NCBI GenBank assembly: GCA_964035575.1
Contig: OZ037833.1
Coordinates: forward strand, 1,860,001-1,924,000
Origin: Rhynchopus sp. YZ270_cl-10
Lineage: Eukaryota > Euglenozoa > Diplonemea > Diplonemida > Diplonemidae
Reading direction: 5' to 3'
DNA: 64,000 nt
Below, one piece after another: positions 11,325 to 24,300 of this stretch. Position numbers and translations under genes: made by a program. The notes beneath the pieces are model-generated. The model made no database searches and had not been told where the DNA came from. It worked only from the letters and a program-made list of their open reading frames with translations. The first letter of the stretch is position 1. Each line of letters opens with the position of its first letter.

Positions 11325-11666
11325 CTAAGCCTTAACCAAAGACACGGAAATAAAATGAGGCTCTCCAGGGCAAAAATCCGCTTTTTCCACACCACACAAC
11401 GACATTATAAAAACCCCTAAAACCCCCCAAAAAAAACGTACAACAGCGATTATAGAATGAGAATAGGTGGGGGAGGAGGGGGAGGAATCATACATCAAAG
11501 GGCTGCCCGCGAGCTCAGCGACAGCCTCCTCTGAGAGTCCCAGCGAGAAGGCTTCTTCTGCCGCACTGCAGCTGATCACAAGGCTGCCGGTGCAGGAGGT
11601 CGACATGGGGAGCGCAGACCGGCTCAGCGAGGAGGGGAGCTGGTTCAGGCCAACATCTGCACAAGC
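11325..11666 (-). other. Possible isolated exon or gene remnant
   Basis: Between 11500 and 11666 the base composition becomes gene-like (higher GC, no homopolymers). The minus-strand frame reads VGLNQLPSSLSRS...CSAAEEAFSLGLSEEAVAELAGSPLM and is preceded by a good acceptor (TTCTTGCTTGTGCAG). The frame stays open to a stop at 11325, but the last 50 residues look non-coding. No upstream exon was found before SRP72 and I do not recognise the peptide. It could be the last exon of a lost gene, a fragment, or chance. Confidence 0.2.
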
Positions 11667-11851
11667 AAGAAAGGATGGAGGGGGGAAGGGTAACAATACG
11701 GAACCATAAATATACAAAAGAACGCGTTTCGATGAAAGCGGCGTGTTTTTCGCAAAACAACGTGTTTCGAAGAAAAGTTTAATATGGCTGACGACCCCAA
11801 AATAGCACTTTATCACACTTTTTCGCACCCCCCTTTAACCACCATTTATAA

Positions 11852-11884
11852 GATGATCCTAAGCCTCTCGTGCTTGGTCACCTT
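11852..11884 (+). repeat. Repeat family R1, well-preserved copy
   Basis: GATGATCCTAAGCCTCTCGT followed by GCTTGGTCACCTT. Almost identical to the copy at 27571-27603, including the flanking TTTATAA. Confidence 0.65.
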
Positions 11885-12689
11885 GATCACACTTTTAACA
11901 AAGTGAACTGAGAGACGCATTGAGAGGAGAGAGAGGGGGTACTGGGCATACATGGCATCGAAACCCTCCCTCCCCGGAGGTTGTTCATCATTGCGCGATG
12001 CGCGGCGCCGCGAATCATTGTGCAAAAACACGAGAACCTCTCTGCCTGGTGTTGGTGTTGGTGTGGTAGATTGTAGGTGTCAAATGAATGAGGGGGGGTT
12101 TGTTTGAAATACGGGGGTGTACGGATACCGCAAAGATAAAAAAAAAATTGAGGGGGAAATCGTCTCTTTTTTTGTATATAACTGCCCCGGTCTTCCACCA
12201 CCTTGACACCCTCTCCAAAATCGAGGAAAGGGAGAGAAGGCGAGGGAAGACCTCTTTGAGGCCATAATAGTATACTTCTTATCCATACTCTTGCGTTGGG
12301 AGAGGGCTTGGGTTGTTGTCCTCACTTTTTTTTTTTTGTTGGTGTCTCAATGTTCCATTTTGTCATGAGGGGAGTTGGGAAAAGGGGATTGAAAATATCA
12401 GAGACATCTCATCCGTTTTCAGGGAATTTTTTTACACCACTTTTTGCATATTTTTTTTTTCTTAGAATCATGAGAACCCACTTTTTTTTTTCCTTTTTTT
12501 TGAAATTCTGAAAAAACTTCGGGGAGAGAAAGGGGAACACCCTTTCCTTTTTTTTGGCGGGCAAATAACCCACACCGTGGAAGCTATGAGCGAATTTGCT
12601 GTTTTCCCCCAGATCCCCACATTTTCTCTTCCCCCCCTCCCTCCTCCTCCCCCATGCCTCTCTTGCCCCATATCTTTTTCATAAAAGTC
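11885..12689. other. Intergenic, no gene seen
   Basis: Low-complexity A/T- and T-rich DNA downstream of SRP72. Short minus-strand frames here are homopolymer-driven. A CACCAACACCAACACCAGG-like microsatellite (read on the minus strand) sits at about 12048-12063. Confidence 0.5.
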
Positions 12690-14829
12690 TTACTTCGCCT
12701 CCTTTTCTCTGAGCTCCTCATAGTGGAGTTTGAGGTGTTGTTTGAGGGTTTCGCGTTCAGATGCTTCGATGCGTTGACGCTTCTTTTTGCTTTCCTGGGT
12801 TTCCTTCTTTTGTTCGCGAAGCTGGCGCTTCGAGAGTACCTTGTAGGAGGCACGGTCCTTCTTTGCCCACCAACGCTCCGTGTCAGGTTCACCTGTCGCA
12901 CCTTCGGGCTTCTTACCAGGCTTACGCTTCTTTTTGACCTCCTTCTTCGCTTCTTGCTCCACAGCCGGTTGCGCAGCAGCCATCTCCTTCACCTTCAGAG
13001 CTAACAGATCCTCAGCCTGCGTGGGTGAGATCTCAGACGCAACACACAACTCATCGAGGTCGTTGCACAGCGTCTCTGCCGCAGACACATCGATGTGCGC
13101 CATGCACATCCCCAGACGTGCTGTCACCGCCGCATCCGTCTTGCCCAGCTTCTGCACACGCTTGAAGCGCTCTGCAGCTGCCTCCCATCTGCGGTGCTTC
13201 AGGAGAAGCTTCGCGCTCTCCTCTGTCAAGGTAAGAACGTTCGCAGCGTTGCCCTCTGTGGTCCAGTAGGCAATCGCCTCGTCAAGCACCTCGAGCGCAT
13301 CGTCGATGCTGCCCTGGCGTTCGTAGGCAACAACAAGCGTCGCAGCAAGGCCCAGCTCGTGCTTCAGCTTCTCCACCCCACGCAGCGCTTCCACAGAGCG
13401 ACGCAGGTCCCCCTGCTTGAGATGCACCTGAGCCTTCAGAAGAAGCACATCCGTCATGTCCCCAGCAGCCCCGTGCTTCTCGAGGTGTGCCACCAACAGC
13501 TCCTCTGCCTTGTTGTGCTGTGGGGTGGTGGTGGTGGTGTGGTGTGAGGGTGTTGGCGATGGGTCATACCTTTCCCTCCTGGCATAGGATCGACGCCAGC
13601 GCGACGGCGCCCAGGGAGGACGTCGGGTCGTCCTTTGCGAGCGAGTCTGCGAGGGCACGTCCCTGCACCTTCTGCCCGAGGAGGCCCATCAGGATGCTCT
13701 GTTGTTGAAAAAGCGGTATTTTGAGAAAGTTCGTTTAGTTGTCAAGCATACCGTGTTGAACCGCACAGCAAGCCTCTGCGAGGTGTTGAGTTTCGAGTCA
13801 AAGCTCGCACTGCGGAGCGGCTTCATTCTCTTGAAGGCGTCGAAGATGGTGCCGTCCTCTTGGCGCACTGCGCAGAGGTTATTGCTTGCGACGGCGAGCG
13901 TTGCGAGGGAGGTGGGCTTTCTGCGCATGACCTCGTTGAGGATGGCGAGGGCCTCTGTATCGTCACCTTGACGCGAGGCAATGTAGGCTCGCTGCACACG
14001 TACGCTGGCAAGGTCGTCTGCGAGGGCGTCCTTGTCGAAGTCGCCACCTTCCATGTGGAACTCCTTCATGTCACGCTCAGCAGAGAGCAGTGCCTTGTTC
14101 GCGCTGTCCCACTCCTCCTTCTGCAGGAACACACACGCTTTGTTGAAGAGAAGGTCGTGTGTCAGGTCGCCGTTCGGCAGACCCAAGATCTTCACCGCAT
14201 CCGCAAAGTCGCCGTTTCCAATCTCCGCCGCACTCAGGTTGCACAAAATCTCCTCGTCGTCCTCACCCTGCGCCGCCCGCTGCTCCTTCAGCAGCACCAC
14301 CGCTGCCGCGTAGTTCTCCTTCTTATACTCAATCTGCGCCTTCAAATGCCGGATCGCTTCCTCAGTCGCCTCGGTTGCGGAATATAATTTGAGCGTCTCT
14401 TCGGCCTTATCCAGCTTGTTCACTCTGTAGTACGCGTATGCCAGGTGCAGTGCGTGGCGCTTTAATGTCCGCTCCGATTCGCCTTCCAAATACTGTTGGG
14501 GTGGAGGGTGTTGTGGGGGGAAGAGTGGTGGTGGTGGTGGTACCTTTATGCAGTCAGCGTGGCGATTGCTTGTGACCAGTGTGTGCACCTTGCATGTCAC
14601 TGCGTCCTCATCACCCGGGATGAGCTTCAGGATGTGGTCGCATATTTGGAGCGCTTTCTGTAATTTAGTTGATTTTTTTTTGAGCGTTTTTTTGTAAATC
14701 ATGCCCAAAACATAGAATCATAGCTTCCTCACATACCTTCGGGGATCCCGTTTCACGTGCAAGCTCTGCGAAAAGGCGCCCAGCCTCCTCCTTCTTCTGG
14801 GCGGCGAAAGATTGGCTCTTCGCAGCCAT
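12690..14829 (-). CDS. Signal recognition particle subunit SRP72
   Basis: 634-residue SRP72 in five exons: 14829-14737, 14657-14544, 14492-13752, 13698-13570 and 13517-12690. Introns are 79, 51, 53 and 52 bp, all phase 0, with donors GTATGT, GTACCA, GTATGC and GTATGA. The N-terminal three quarters are TPR-like helical repeats (ALQICDHILKLIPGDEDA, ALHLAYAYYRVNKLDKAEET and so on) that bind SRP68. The C-terminus holds the RNA-binding motif of the family (PDTERWWAKKDRASYK, where the known form is PDPERWLP) set in a Lys-rich tail that contacts SRP RNA. The protein acts in co-translational targeting of ribosomes to the ER membrane. Length is close to the 671 residues of the human protein. An acceptor-like ACACACCACAG lies about 40 bases before the ATG. 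Confidence 0.94.
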
Positions 14830-15644
14830 TTTTTTGTTTTTTTTGCTTTAGTTGTAGCTTCCCTCCCTGTGGTGTGTGTAGTCAAAACAAAAAAATGGGA
14901 AATAGGGATAACAGTAGCCCGAAGGGGCACAAAGTCGGTTCACAAAAAGGGTGGGGTTCTTTTCTGTTTATAAGACAACACCACCTTTTCAACCAAGGGA
15001 CGTCTGTCTCACGCCGTGCTGTTTTGTTTTTTTTAACCCCATATGTCCTGTTACATTCGTCTCGCTACCGTTTCGAAGGAAAAGCTAACCGAAAAAAAAG
15101 CAAATCCTGAGATGCAAAAAAATCCTACCCCTCACGAGGTAACCGCCCTTACACGTAGAGATAATACTTCATAATGAATCATTTGTTTATATAAAAGAGA
15201 ACGGCGGATGAGATGAATCTAAGCTGTGCTCAGTCACCAAAGTGTTTTATGTTGGCATAGACAAGAAGCAGTCGGTAATACAACTTCGAGTCAAGTCGCT
15301 GTGCTTAGTAGGGGGAACCAGGGGGGGAAAAAATGCCCTTTTCTCTAAACACAAAGACGTTATGGAGTTCGAAAGTGTCAGTGCTGACGAATCCCCCTCC
15401 ACTCTTACCCCTTTTTTGTCATTTTTTTTTTTGCTTTTTTGTTGGTTTTTTTAAAATAGGGTTAAAAAATGTTTTCAAAAAAAAAACGTTTTCGAAAAAG
15501 AAAAACCTCCCCTCCCGGTTAACCTAGAGTATCAACGAACCGACTGCAGTGGGTAATGGATGCTCGCTGTGATGTGAGTTGTGTTTATGGGGTGTTGTTG
15601 TGGAAAAAACAAAGAAAAACTGCAAATCGACCAGGGAAAGTTGT
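14830..15644. other. Intergenic with R1 fragments, no gene seen
   Basis: About 800 bp of A/T-rich DNA with homopolymers. An R1-like copy lies at about 15210-15236 (GATGAATCTAAGC...CTCAGTCACC). A second, at 15650-15683, falls inside the last coding part of the NSF-like gene, so the true 3' end of that gene is in doubt. Confidence 0.4.
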
Positions 15645-18600
15645 TCAGATGATCCTAAGGCTCTCAGGAGTCACCGATACGCGAAAAACAGAAGCGCTGA
15701 AGTTGGAAGGGCAAACGCCGGACACAGCATCAATTTTCCGGGGTGGGGAAATATGGGAGGGGGTGGTATACCTGTCAAGCCCAGCCTCAAGCAGGATCCG
15801 TAGGAACATATCACCACTCACAAAGCCCTGAGACCGCAGCTCATGTTCCTCCATTGAGAGCTGGATGTCTTCCTCAGAGGCGTACTCCTCGTCCTCGTCA
15901 ACGCTGTCCTCTCCTCCCTGATGGTTGTTTTTGAATTTTTTTTTGTTTTGAATTCGATGTAGTCAGATCTCCAAGTTTTTTTCAAACAACCCACATCGAT
16001 TCTTCATTCAACACCCCCTTGAAGGACGAGAGACGATGACCCCTTTACAAAAAATTTTCCATACCAAGAGATCCCAGCCCTGCAAAATGCTGTTCTTTTT
16101 GAACGGTGTTGGCTCAAAGCTTTTCTCCTCCGGATCGCCTGGGACGAGGTACTGGGTGCGGCCGACTAGGTAGGGGTACTTTGTGGAGGCTGGCGGGGTG
16201 GCAACGTGCACGTCTTCATCGAGACCCATCGCGACACGTGCCTGGTCTACGAGCCAGACGAGCTTCTTGATGCCCATGCGAGGCGGGAGGTGGGCAACAA
16301 CCTCTCTCAGCGTGTCCTTGTCCTTGAAGACGTGCATCTCCTGCAGCACAGTCTCCATGTTCTTCTTCTCAAGATACGGCACCTCCACGTGCATGTCCCA
16401 CATCTCGTGGTTCAACCCCAAATACGCCAAAGCCTCCAGCGACGAAGTGGTGACAATCACCATGAGCTTCCCCTTCCCTGTAGGCCGCTTCGACAGCAGC
16501 TGTTGGATGGAATGCTGCAAATACGTGCCGCTCATCTTCGAGGAGCGGTGGTCCATGATCAGCTCCAGTTTGTCTAGGATGATGCAGCTGCGCTCCACGA
16601 GGTACGCATTTTCAAACACCTCCTTGATCCGGTCCGCCTCCTCTGATTCTGTCTGCCCAACAAAATCATCCATCGAGAGCAAATGCACGAAGGGGAAGCC
16701 AGAGCGGCGGGCAACATAGGATGCCACGGTGCTGAGGCCGGACCCTTGCTGGCCTTGGATAACGAGACGCATCATCTTGTGGCGTTTGCTTCGTGTCACT
16801 TGGTGGACCGGTCGGTCAAATTTTGTGAGCAACGCAGAAAACGCTTTTGAGTAGTGAATGATACCACGCTCCAGGTTTTGCGAGACAGAGCGAGAGGAGC
16901 CCACAGAGGGGGAGACCTCTTGAAGTGCACGCAGGAAGTGTTCCATGGTGATCTTGATGCGCTGCTTTTCGAGGTCAGCATCGGAGTTGAGAATCTCACC
17001 CAAGGCATGGGAGGTGGCACTCTTCACAATGCCCTCGATGTCTGCCCCTGTGTACGAAGGTGTGTCGCGCGCAAGCTGGCGGAAGTCTACGTCCGGACCA
17101 AGGTACTGTGCATCCCTGCTCTGCTTCGTCAAGATCTGGAAGATCTCGTGTCGCCCATTCTCATCCGGAAGAGGCATCTTAATCTTGACCTCAAACCGCC
17201 CAGGTCTCAGCAACGCCTTGTCCACGGCATCCAGCTTGTTGGTAAGACCAAGCACCAAAAGGTTCCCCTTATCCTCAAGCCCGTCCATCAAGGTGAGCAG
17301 CTGTGTGGTCACGCCATCGTAGACAGCCTTCGCGCCGGACCCATCGCCCCCACCCCTGGGCTTCATGATTGCGTCCATCTCGTCGAAGATGATGAGGTGC
17401 AGCCCTGGGTCCACCTTCACCTCGTCCATCACTTCTTCGAAAAGATCGCGCAGGTTGCTTTCGCTTTGCCCGACGTATTTGCTGAGGATCTCGGGGCCGG
17501 AGACGGCGTGGACCTTAGAGGCTCCGAGGATGTCTCCGATCTTGCGTGCAAGAAGTGTCTTTCCGGTGCCAGGAGGACCGTGCAGGACAACACCACGAAC
17601 ATGGCGGATGCCAAGCTTTTTGAGGACAGTGTCATCCTGCAGACGGCTCGCAAAGGCACGTCGGAAGAGCTGTTCAAACTCAGGTCCAAGCCCGCCCACC
17701 CCAAGGTCCACGAAGTTCCCAAGCTTCAGGTTGCGAAGCTTCTTCTTGGCGCCAGACTGCGTCCGCACGGCGTTGTAAAGAACCGTTTCGTGCTGCTCGT
17801 TGTCCGACCCGGTCGCAATCACCACCAAGTCAAGACTCATTGAGGGCTCCATCTTCTGTGTCGTGCAGGTAATAAGCTGCGAAGGCGATGACGCAGCGTG
17901 CTTCACATTCTCACAAGGAATACGGTTGTCCCTGTCGTCCGACGGAAGCAAGAATATTTGCGTGCTGGGCACACCGTTGATGACGTCGTTGTTCCCAAAG
18001 TTTTGTCCATGGATGCTGAGCTCAATGACTTCGTTGGGTTCGCACTCTGTGGTCGTCTGGATTTTCCCGTTGAGCTTTGAGTCTTTGCATCCGTTAACCC
18101 TTTCTACGACGGGTTTTGTGAAGTGGGTGCCGAAGAGCTCTTTGAGGATGTCCTTTGCGAGGGCGTCTGCTTCGGAGCTTTCTTTTGTTTGATGGACGGC
18201 GGGGACGCCTTGGAGGGCGGCACCGTCTTTGAGGATGTGGATGTGGTTGAAGTCTGCGAGCGCGACGTAGCAGTAGGCCGTGCTGGCCTCCTTGGTGTCC
18301 ACCACGACGAAGGCAGCGGTAGCCCCGCCCTGCTGCTCTGAGGGCGGCACCTCATCGGCAAAGAGCATGTACCTCTTCCTCCCATCCTGCTCGTCTGTGT
18401 ACCGCAGACTCTCCCCATCATCCACAATGCTCACAAAATGCCCATTCCCCATATCCCACCGCCCCGAAGGATTCGACACATCCTGCACACCCACCACAGG
18501 CCCAACAGGCGGTACAGTAAACGTCATCGGTACCGACCATGCCACAAAAGGGGCCTGCGGTGGAACCCCCTTCTCCTGTGTCGTCGCAAGGACCCGGTAA

Positions 18601-19704
18601 GGCGACCGTGCTGCAATCTTCCACACCCCGTCGGTGCTGTAAAAGAGCAGCGTCTGCGTGCCTTTGAACCAAACGTGCTCGCCGTTCCAAAGCCCGGCAA
18701 GGTGGAGTTCATATCTTCCTGCAAGGAGGGGCGAGCTCGGGCAGTGGATTTGAAGGCTTTTGTGCTGTTGTGGGTTTGGGATGAAAAGGTTTTGGGGGGG
18801 AAGAAAACTAGGGTCATGGGATGCTGGGTTTGAAAATGGCTGTCCCGTTTGTAGAGACGGTTGTTTGGGATGTCAATGATATGATAAAAGAAAAGAAAGG
18901 GAAACCAAAAGTACATACGACGCCTGCTGCAGGGGGGTTCTGTGTGCCGATGAGGAGTGTGAGTGGCGATGGGGGTAAGTTGAGTTCGACTGCATCGATG
19001 GGTGTCTCGAAGAGGTCGTACTCGTCGCCCAGGTCTGCCTGCAGGTCTGCAAGCTGCTGGCGGACGTGCGGGGGGAGGCGCTCCTCAAAGGCTTGGTTCT
19101 GTGCGGCTGTGGCTGCGTCCTGCAGGCGACGCTCCTCTGCAGCCGCAGCTGCTTCCTCCTGCCGCTTCTGCTCCTGTACTGCCTGCTCCTGTTGTTGTTG
19201 CTGTTTCTGCTTCAGCGCATCCTGCTGTTGTTTCAAAGCAGCCCGTTGTTGTTCCTGTTGCTTCTTGAGAGCCTCATTGGCAGCATCCTCTTGCTGTTTT
19301 TTAAGTGCCGCGTTGGCAGCATCCTGCTGTTGTTTCTTAATCGCAGCATTAGCCGCATCCTGCTGCTGTTTTTTAATTGCAGCATTGGCAGCATCCTCTT
19401 GCTGTTTCTTGAGTGCCGCGTTGGCCGCATCCTGCTGTTGTTTCGCTGCAGCCCTTTGCTGTTCTTGTCTCTGTTTGAGATCCTCCTGCTGCTGTTTAAG
19501 TGCATCCTGTTGCTTCTGCTTCAGAGCCGCCTGCTCTGCCAGTTTCTTCTGCTGTTCCCTCTGTGCAGCTTGCTGCTGGTGTAATTCGGCCTGTTGCCGT
19601 TCTTCGGGGGTCACTCCTTTCCCCGCATCCCCACTGTCCACGTTGTCGCTGCGTGCAGGTGCTGCAAGGCACAAACACACGAAGAGACCTACACGAAGTA
19701 ACAT
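15645..19704 (-). CDS. NSF/Sec18-like AAA+ ATPase fused to a signal peptide and coiled coil
   Basis: Reconstructed protein of about 1252 residues: exon 1 19704-18919, exon 2 18764-16065, exon 3 from 15917; introns of 154 and 147 bp (donors GTATGT and GTATGG), phase 0. Residues 1-20 look like a signal peptide (MLLRVGLFVCLCLAAPARSD). Residues 30-200 are a Gln/Lys/Ala coiled coil with 12-residue tandem repeats (KKQQQDAANAAI). Next come two Trp/Gly-containing beta-like units and an IPT-like stretch (IELSIHGQNFGN). The last part is clearly NSF: D1 has Walker A GPPGTGKT (about 658-665), Walker B LIIFDEMD and LLRPGRFEVK. In D2 the Walker A is GQQGSGLST, lacking the lysine, and Walker B is IILDKLE. 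NSF normally disassembles SNARE complexes in the cytosol; a signal peptide would put this one in the secretory lumen. The 3' end is uncertain: a GTATAC donor at 15771 could start a further intron. Alternatively there are two genes, but coding sequence runs upstream through exon 2 with no in-frame ATG until 18527. Confidence 0.75.
19265..19445 (-). repeat. 36-bp tandem coding repeats in the NSF-like gene
   Basis: Units encoding KKQQ[Q/E]DAAN[A/E]A[I/L] are repeated about five times within exon 1. Differences are mostly Gln/Glu and Ile/Leu swaps. They make a long heptad-like helix. Confidence 0.8.
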
Positions 19705-20501
19705 AGTGTGTTCTCGGTCGTACTATCTCCCCATGTGGAGTAGTGTTTTCCCTATAAAAATGATTTTGAGACAAAACAAAGAAGTTGAAAGTGCAAATGC
19801 CTCACTGTTCATCGGTGGACGCAGGATCGATCAAATGTAAGGGTAAGATTGTTTCATATACTAACTATTCTACTGAATAGAAGGTATAATAGGCTAAGAT
19901 GAATACAAAGGGGGTAGGGTGGTCAATTGTTCAGTTGTTTTGTTTTTTGTTTAGTTTTTTCCCGAAAATAGGTTTTTTGTGTTTTGTTTTTTTTTTTGTT
20001 CTTTCATCCAATACTTTCCCCCTCCCACAAAAACCCCTTCTGAACAGCCAACCACCAGACATGAGAACATGCTGTGTTGGCGTAACATTTTTTTTTTCTT
20101 TTGATTTTTTTTTTACTTTTTTTTTAAACTTCCCCCCCCTCCGTGTAGAGTGCTGCGATAATGGATGCACCAGAGCAAAATAAAAATAAAAATCAGACAA
20201 AAAAAAACTCCCTGCGTCAAGAAACAACAAGAAAAAATATACAAAAAATGTAAAGATGAAGGCACCTCTCATGCATGCATCTAAAAAAAACCTCCCGGGG
20301 AAATGAAATGGGAGTAAGGGAGTGTGAAGGACTGTATGGATAACGAGAATACCAGAATCAGCTGACGCAAATTCCGTCTTTTTTTTGTTGTGTAGGAGTC
20401 ATGAAACTCATTGAGAAACAAGCGACTTTGAGGGGAAAGGGGGGGAGGGTGGGAAGTGGAATAGAGGAGGGGGAGTGAGAAATATATATTACTGTGCATT
20501 G
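19705..20501. other. Intergenic with one R2 repeat
   Basis: No gene seen. A near-perfect R2 copy lies at 19784-19832 (AGTGCAAATGCCTCACTG, TTCAT, CGGTGGACGCAGG), about 80 bp upstream of the NSF-like start. The rest is T-rich and A-rich tracts. Confidence 0.5.
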
Positions 20502-21364
20502 CAGGGCTATTTCTAAATATGGGGTCCGGGGGGTCCAAAATCCAATCCGGGACACAAATTTTTTGGCAGATTTATTTTGTGCCAAAAACGTCCTTATTTG
20601 CATTTTTGGGATTCACCCGTGCAGTGGTGGGGTCAATCTCGAAAATTGGACAATTTTTTGACCACTTAAGTTTTTGAAAATATGAGCCCAGCCACTTATA
20701 TGTGGGGCCCATTTTCGGCCAAAAAATGCTGCTCAAAAAAAATTTCCCCTGAAAATTTTTCAGCCCTAAAACATGCCGCGACTGGCATTTCCGGAATATG
20801 TCCGCGCTGTGGTGGGGTCACTTTGCCGAAATGGCCAAGTTCTTTGTCCTTTGTCCTTTGGTCAAAATGAGTGTAAGGTAAGGGACCAAGGTAAATCCCA
20901 CAACCCAGATTTTCTCTCCCTGATGCTGAAACATGAAAATGCGCGAAAACACCGGCATTTGCATTTCCGGAATCCGTCCGTTCTGTGGTGGGGTCAATTT
21001 GCAGAATTGGGCAAGTTCTTGGTTTTGGTCAAAATGAGTGCAGTGCCAGTGTGATGTTAGTGTAGAGAACAAGTTTTCAAAGAAATCCCCTCATAGCACC
21101 TCCGGCACGTGGCCTGGTGCGCCCTCCAGGTTTTTTCAGAATACACCAAAACCCCCGTTATTTGCACAATCTGGAAGAAAACTTTTCAACAAAAAAAAAA
21201 TCGGCAACTTTCTTCAAGCAGAAAGCCCATCCCCCCCCTCTCTGTAAGTACTGTAGTACGTGCAAATGTTTTGGCAGCCCTGTATATGAGCCCCGTGCAA
21301 ATTTTTTGGCAACTTTCATTTTCCAAAAATCAGGGACAGGGACAGGTTTTTAGAAATAGCCCTG
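20502..21364. mobile_element. Non-autonomous hAT transposon with 8-bp target duplication
   Basis: The element begins CAGGGCTATTTCTAAA at 20502 and ends TTTAGAAATAGCCCTG at 21364, a perfect 16-bp inverted repeat. Identical 8-bp direct repeats GTGCATTG flank it (20494-20501 and 21365-21372). CAGGG ends and an 8-bp duplication are hallmarks of the hAT superfamily. It is 863 bp long and has no coding capacity. Its interior matches the element at 10533-11274, with three units holding TGTGGTGGGGTCA and GGAATCCGTCCG at about 20612, 20790 and 20968. Confidence 0.93.
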
Positions 21365-24300
21365 GTGCATTGCATAACAAAAAAAAAATTTTTTTGTGTG
21401 ATAAACTTCATTCTCGACAGTTGGTAAGATGAAAGATGATACTTAAGCTTCACCTCAAAAACTTGGAACACAAAAAAAGAAACTTCACATTCACACCCGC
21501 CTCAAAAAAACACAAGGCTGTGACAAAAAGCTCTAAGACCCCAAAAAAAACGATACATTCCAGGGTCTGGCATAAAAAAAAAATCCGACTTTCTTGCTTT
21601 TTGTAAAAAAAAAAAATTACCCCTTCTAATCACATCTGTCGCCACTCCGTATCGGCAATCTCCTTCATTTTCCCACCCCCGTTTCTTTCTTATTCGTTTG
21701 TACACTGTTTTTTTTTTTTGCCAGCATTTCCCCCCCCCTCCCGTTCATTTCTCACCTTGCGAGACCTTCTGCGATAGCGTTTAGTTGTGTGTTCAGCTGC
21801 AGGCCTCGTTCGTGGAGGGTTTTTGCCTCATTGTCTACTCTCTCTGCCGCAACCTTCTCGAGACTCTCTTCAATCCATTCGAGTCTATCGAGGGACGCTC
21901 CTGGGCCGTTCTTCACACAGATTCCTTTAAACCACGAGGTCCATTCTGACACGGAGACACCACCATCGGAGTTGCAGTCCAACTCCGAGAACAGAACCTT
22001 TGCGGCTAATGGGGTTTGCTTGAGCACACTGAGAAGCTCCTGTTTGTCAACTTCACCGTTCCAGTCGAGGAGGGAGTCGATTTTGCTGAAGACAGAGCTG
22101 ACGCGTTCTTCGATTTCAGGGGTCCAACCGTCGGCTGGGTTGTCCATCCTGCGAGATTCAATCCATCCCAGAAGAGAAGCAGTGTTTGTGCATCCTGCAA
22201 GCCAAGAGTTCCATTCCTTTACAGTGACAACGTCGTCTTCAGGTTTCAGGCCAGGGATGAGGGCGTCGACCGAAGATTCATCTAGGTTGAGGATGAGGAG
22301 CAGTTTATCCCACGAAACGCTTTCCTCTTCGTCACCGGTAAGGAGTTTGAAGACGCGTAAGCTTTCTTCCCCGGCATCGCCTGCCAAGGTCTTGGCCTTT
22401 TCCGTCATCAGCATTGCGACCAGGACCTCCCCCACCTCCTCCTTGCTAGGCCTCATCCGCAACAGCTCTGACGCCATTCTCTCAAACAGAATCGGTGCCC
22501 CCACCTCATCAAAGTATTTTGCACTCTCATTTGGGTCCAATTTTGTGTCGAATGTTAGCTTGCTTGCCATTGTTACCGTTGTAAATTTGTTGTGTTACTT
22601 TCCAAAAAAAAAAAATATAGAGGGGCGTTCAAAAGAAAATAAAAGAAAATACAAAAAAGATTAAGTAGTGTTGTGTATAGTTTTGTCTGTTAGGGGGGGG
22701 GGTTGAAAAATGTTTTTTTTTTTGTTTTGAAAGTGATTTTTGTGCTCTGTTTAGATCAGAGGTTGTTGGTAAATAGAGGAAGAGAAGAGCGCGTTACTTT
22801 GCATGAGGGTAGGGTGTGAGAAAGGGGAGAAAGGTAGGTGGAAAAATAGTGGGGGGGAGAGATGGGGGGTGAGGGAGGGTGTTTGTGTGGATACCACAGT
22901 ACGAATGGAAAGGAACAGAGGACATTAAAAAGACTAGGGGAGAGAATGGGTGGGGTTGATTAGGTAAAAAAAGATAAAAACTTTTTTTTTTTTTCACAAA
23001 AAAAAAAAATCGGTGAGTGTCTTCTGCTGTTGGAGCGGTGGAGCGTGGTGCAGGTTCAGAGGTCCGGTACGCCGTACAGAAAATGACCTGAGGTTTTAAA
23101 AATACACCAAGGCAACAGGATTGAAATACCTGTACACAGAGCAGTTGGTCTGTGTGTCCCTTTTCAAGTTGCAGCTACACAAAAAAATACGAGCGGGGAA
23201 GATACGCTCCATACAAAGGTTAAGGAACGCTCAAAAATAGATAAAAAATATACTGATTCTTGGAAAGAACGGAAAGTGTCTGTTCCCAGCACTTAAAAAT
23301 AGACTGAAACGTAACGGAAAAAGTCAAAGATCAAATATCGGGTTTGAATGTCACTGTGTGTCTTGCCATGAGTTGTTCGAGCTTGTCGCGGTTGCCGAGG
23401 ACTGGCAGGCGTAGCGTTTCTGCGGCTGTTGCGAGGAGGTCCTGTGGGAAGGTGGAGAGGGCCTGCAGGCAGCCCATCTCGTGTGACCATGTGAGGAAGT
23501 CGTCTTGAGAGTCGGGGAGTACCGCGCCCAGCTCGGCCAGGGTCTCGCTTGTGAGCTTGTCCGAGAAGAGGAGGAGGAGCGGGTCCTGCCGGAGAGACGC
23601 CAGCAGCTCCTCGCTGCTGCCCATGTTCAGGTCTGCCAACACCGAGCTCAGCAACGGCGGTGCACCCGGCGCAACCTCCGCCTCCGCCAAGTAGCTGACC
23701 GTTGCATGCAGGCCCCAGTCGTAGATGACTCGTGTGAGGATGCTCACCGCCGTCCACTTATCCTTGACAGGGGGCGCCGCACCATTGTACATATGTGCGA
23801 GCATCTGCAAAATCGTATCCTTAGAGTGGCACAAAAAGTTGTTCAGAATAACGTGGCTCACATCCTCCTCATGGCGTGTGACCAAGGTAAGGTCCAAGAA
23901 GGGTAGCTTCACCCCGCTGATGACGCGCTGGTGTGTCCCCAGCATGTAGTCGCCCAGTGTCGTGACGTCGTCCTTACTCAGGAAGTGGGAGAAGGAGGCA
24001 GCGAAGACGGCAAGGGCCCTGCGGTTGTGTGTGAAGGGGATGGCGTGCTGTGTGATGGTGTCGAGAACGTTGACCTCGCTGTCGCTGACCTCGCTCTCCT
24101 CGTAGGCTTCCTTCTCGTGCATCGTGGCAAGGGTGTTGTCAAGCACCTCAGCGAGGAGCGGCATCTGGATGTCGTTGTCGTTCATGACACGTCGATAGCG
24201 GTCGCCCACCTTTTGCACGTGGTCCCGCCGCCTCTCCGCACGCAGCTCAAGCCGCTGTCGCGTTGCTGCGGCGCATGTCCGTCCTTTGTACCACCACAGG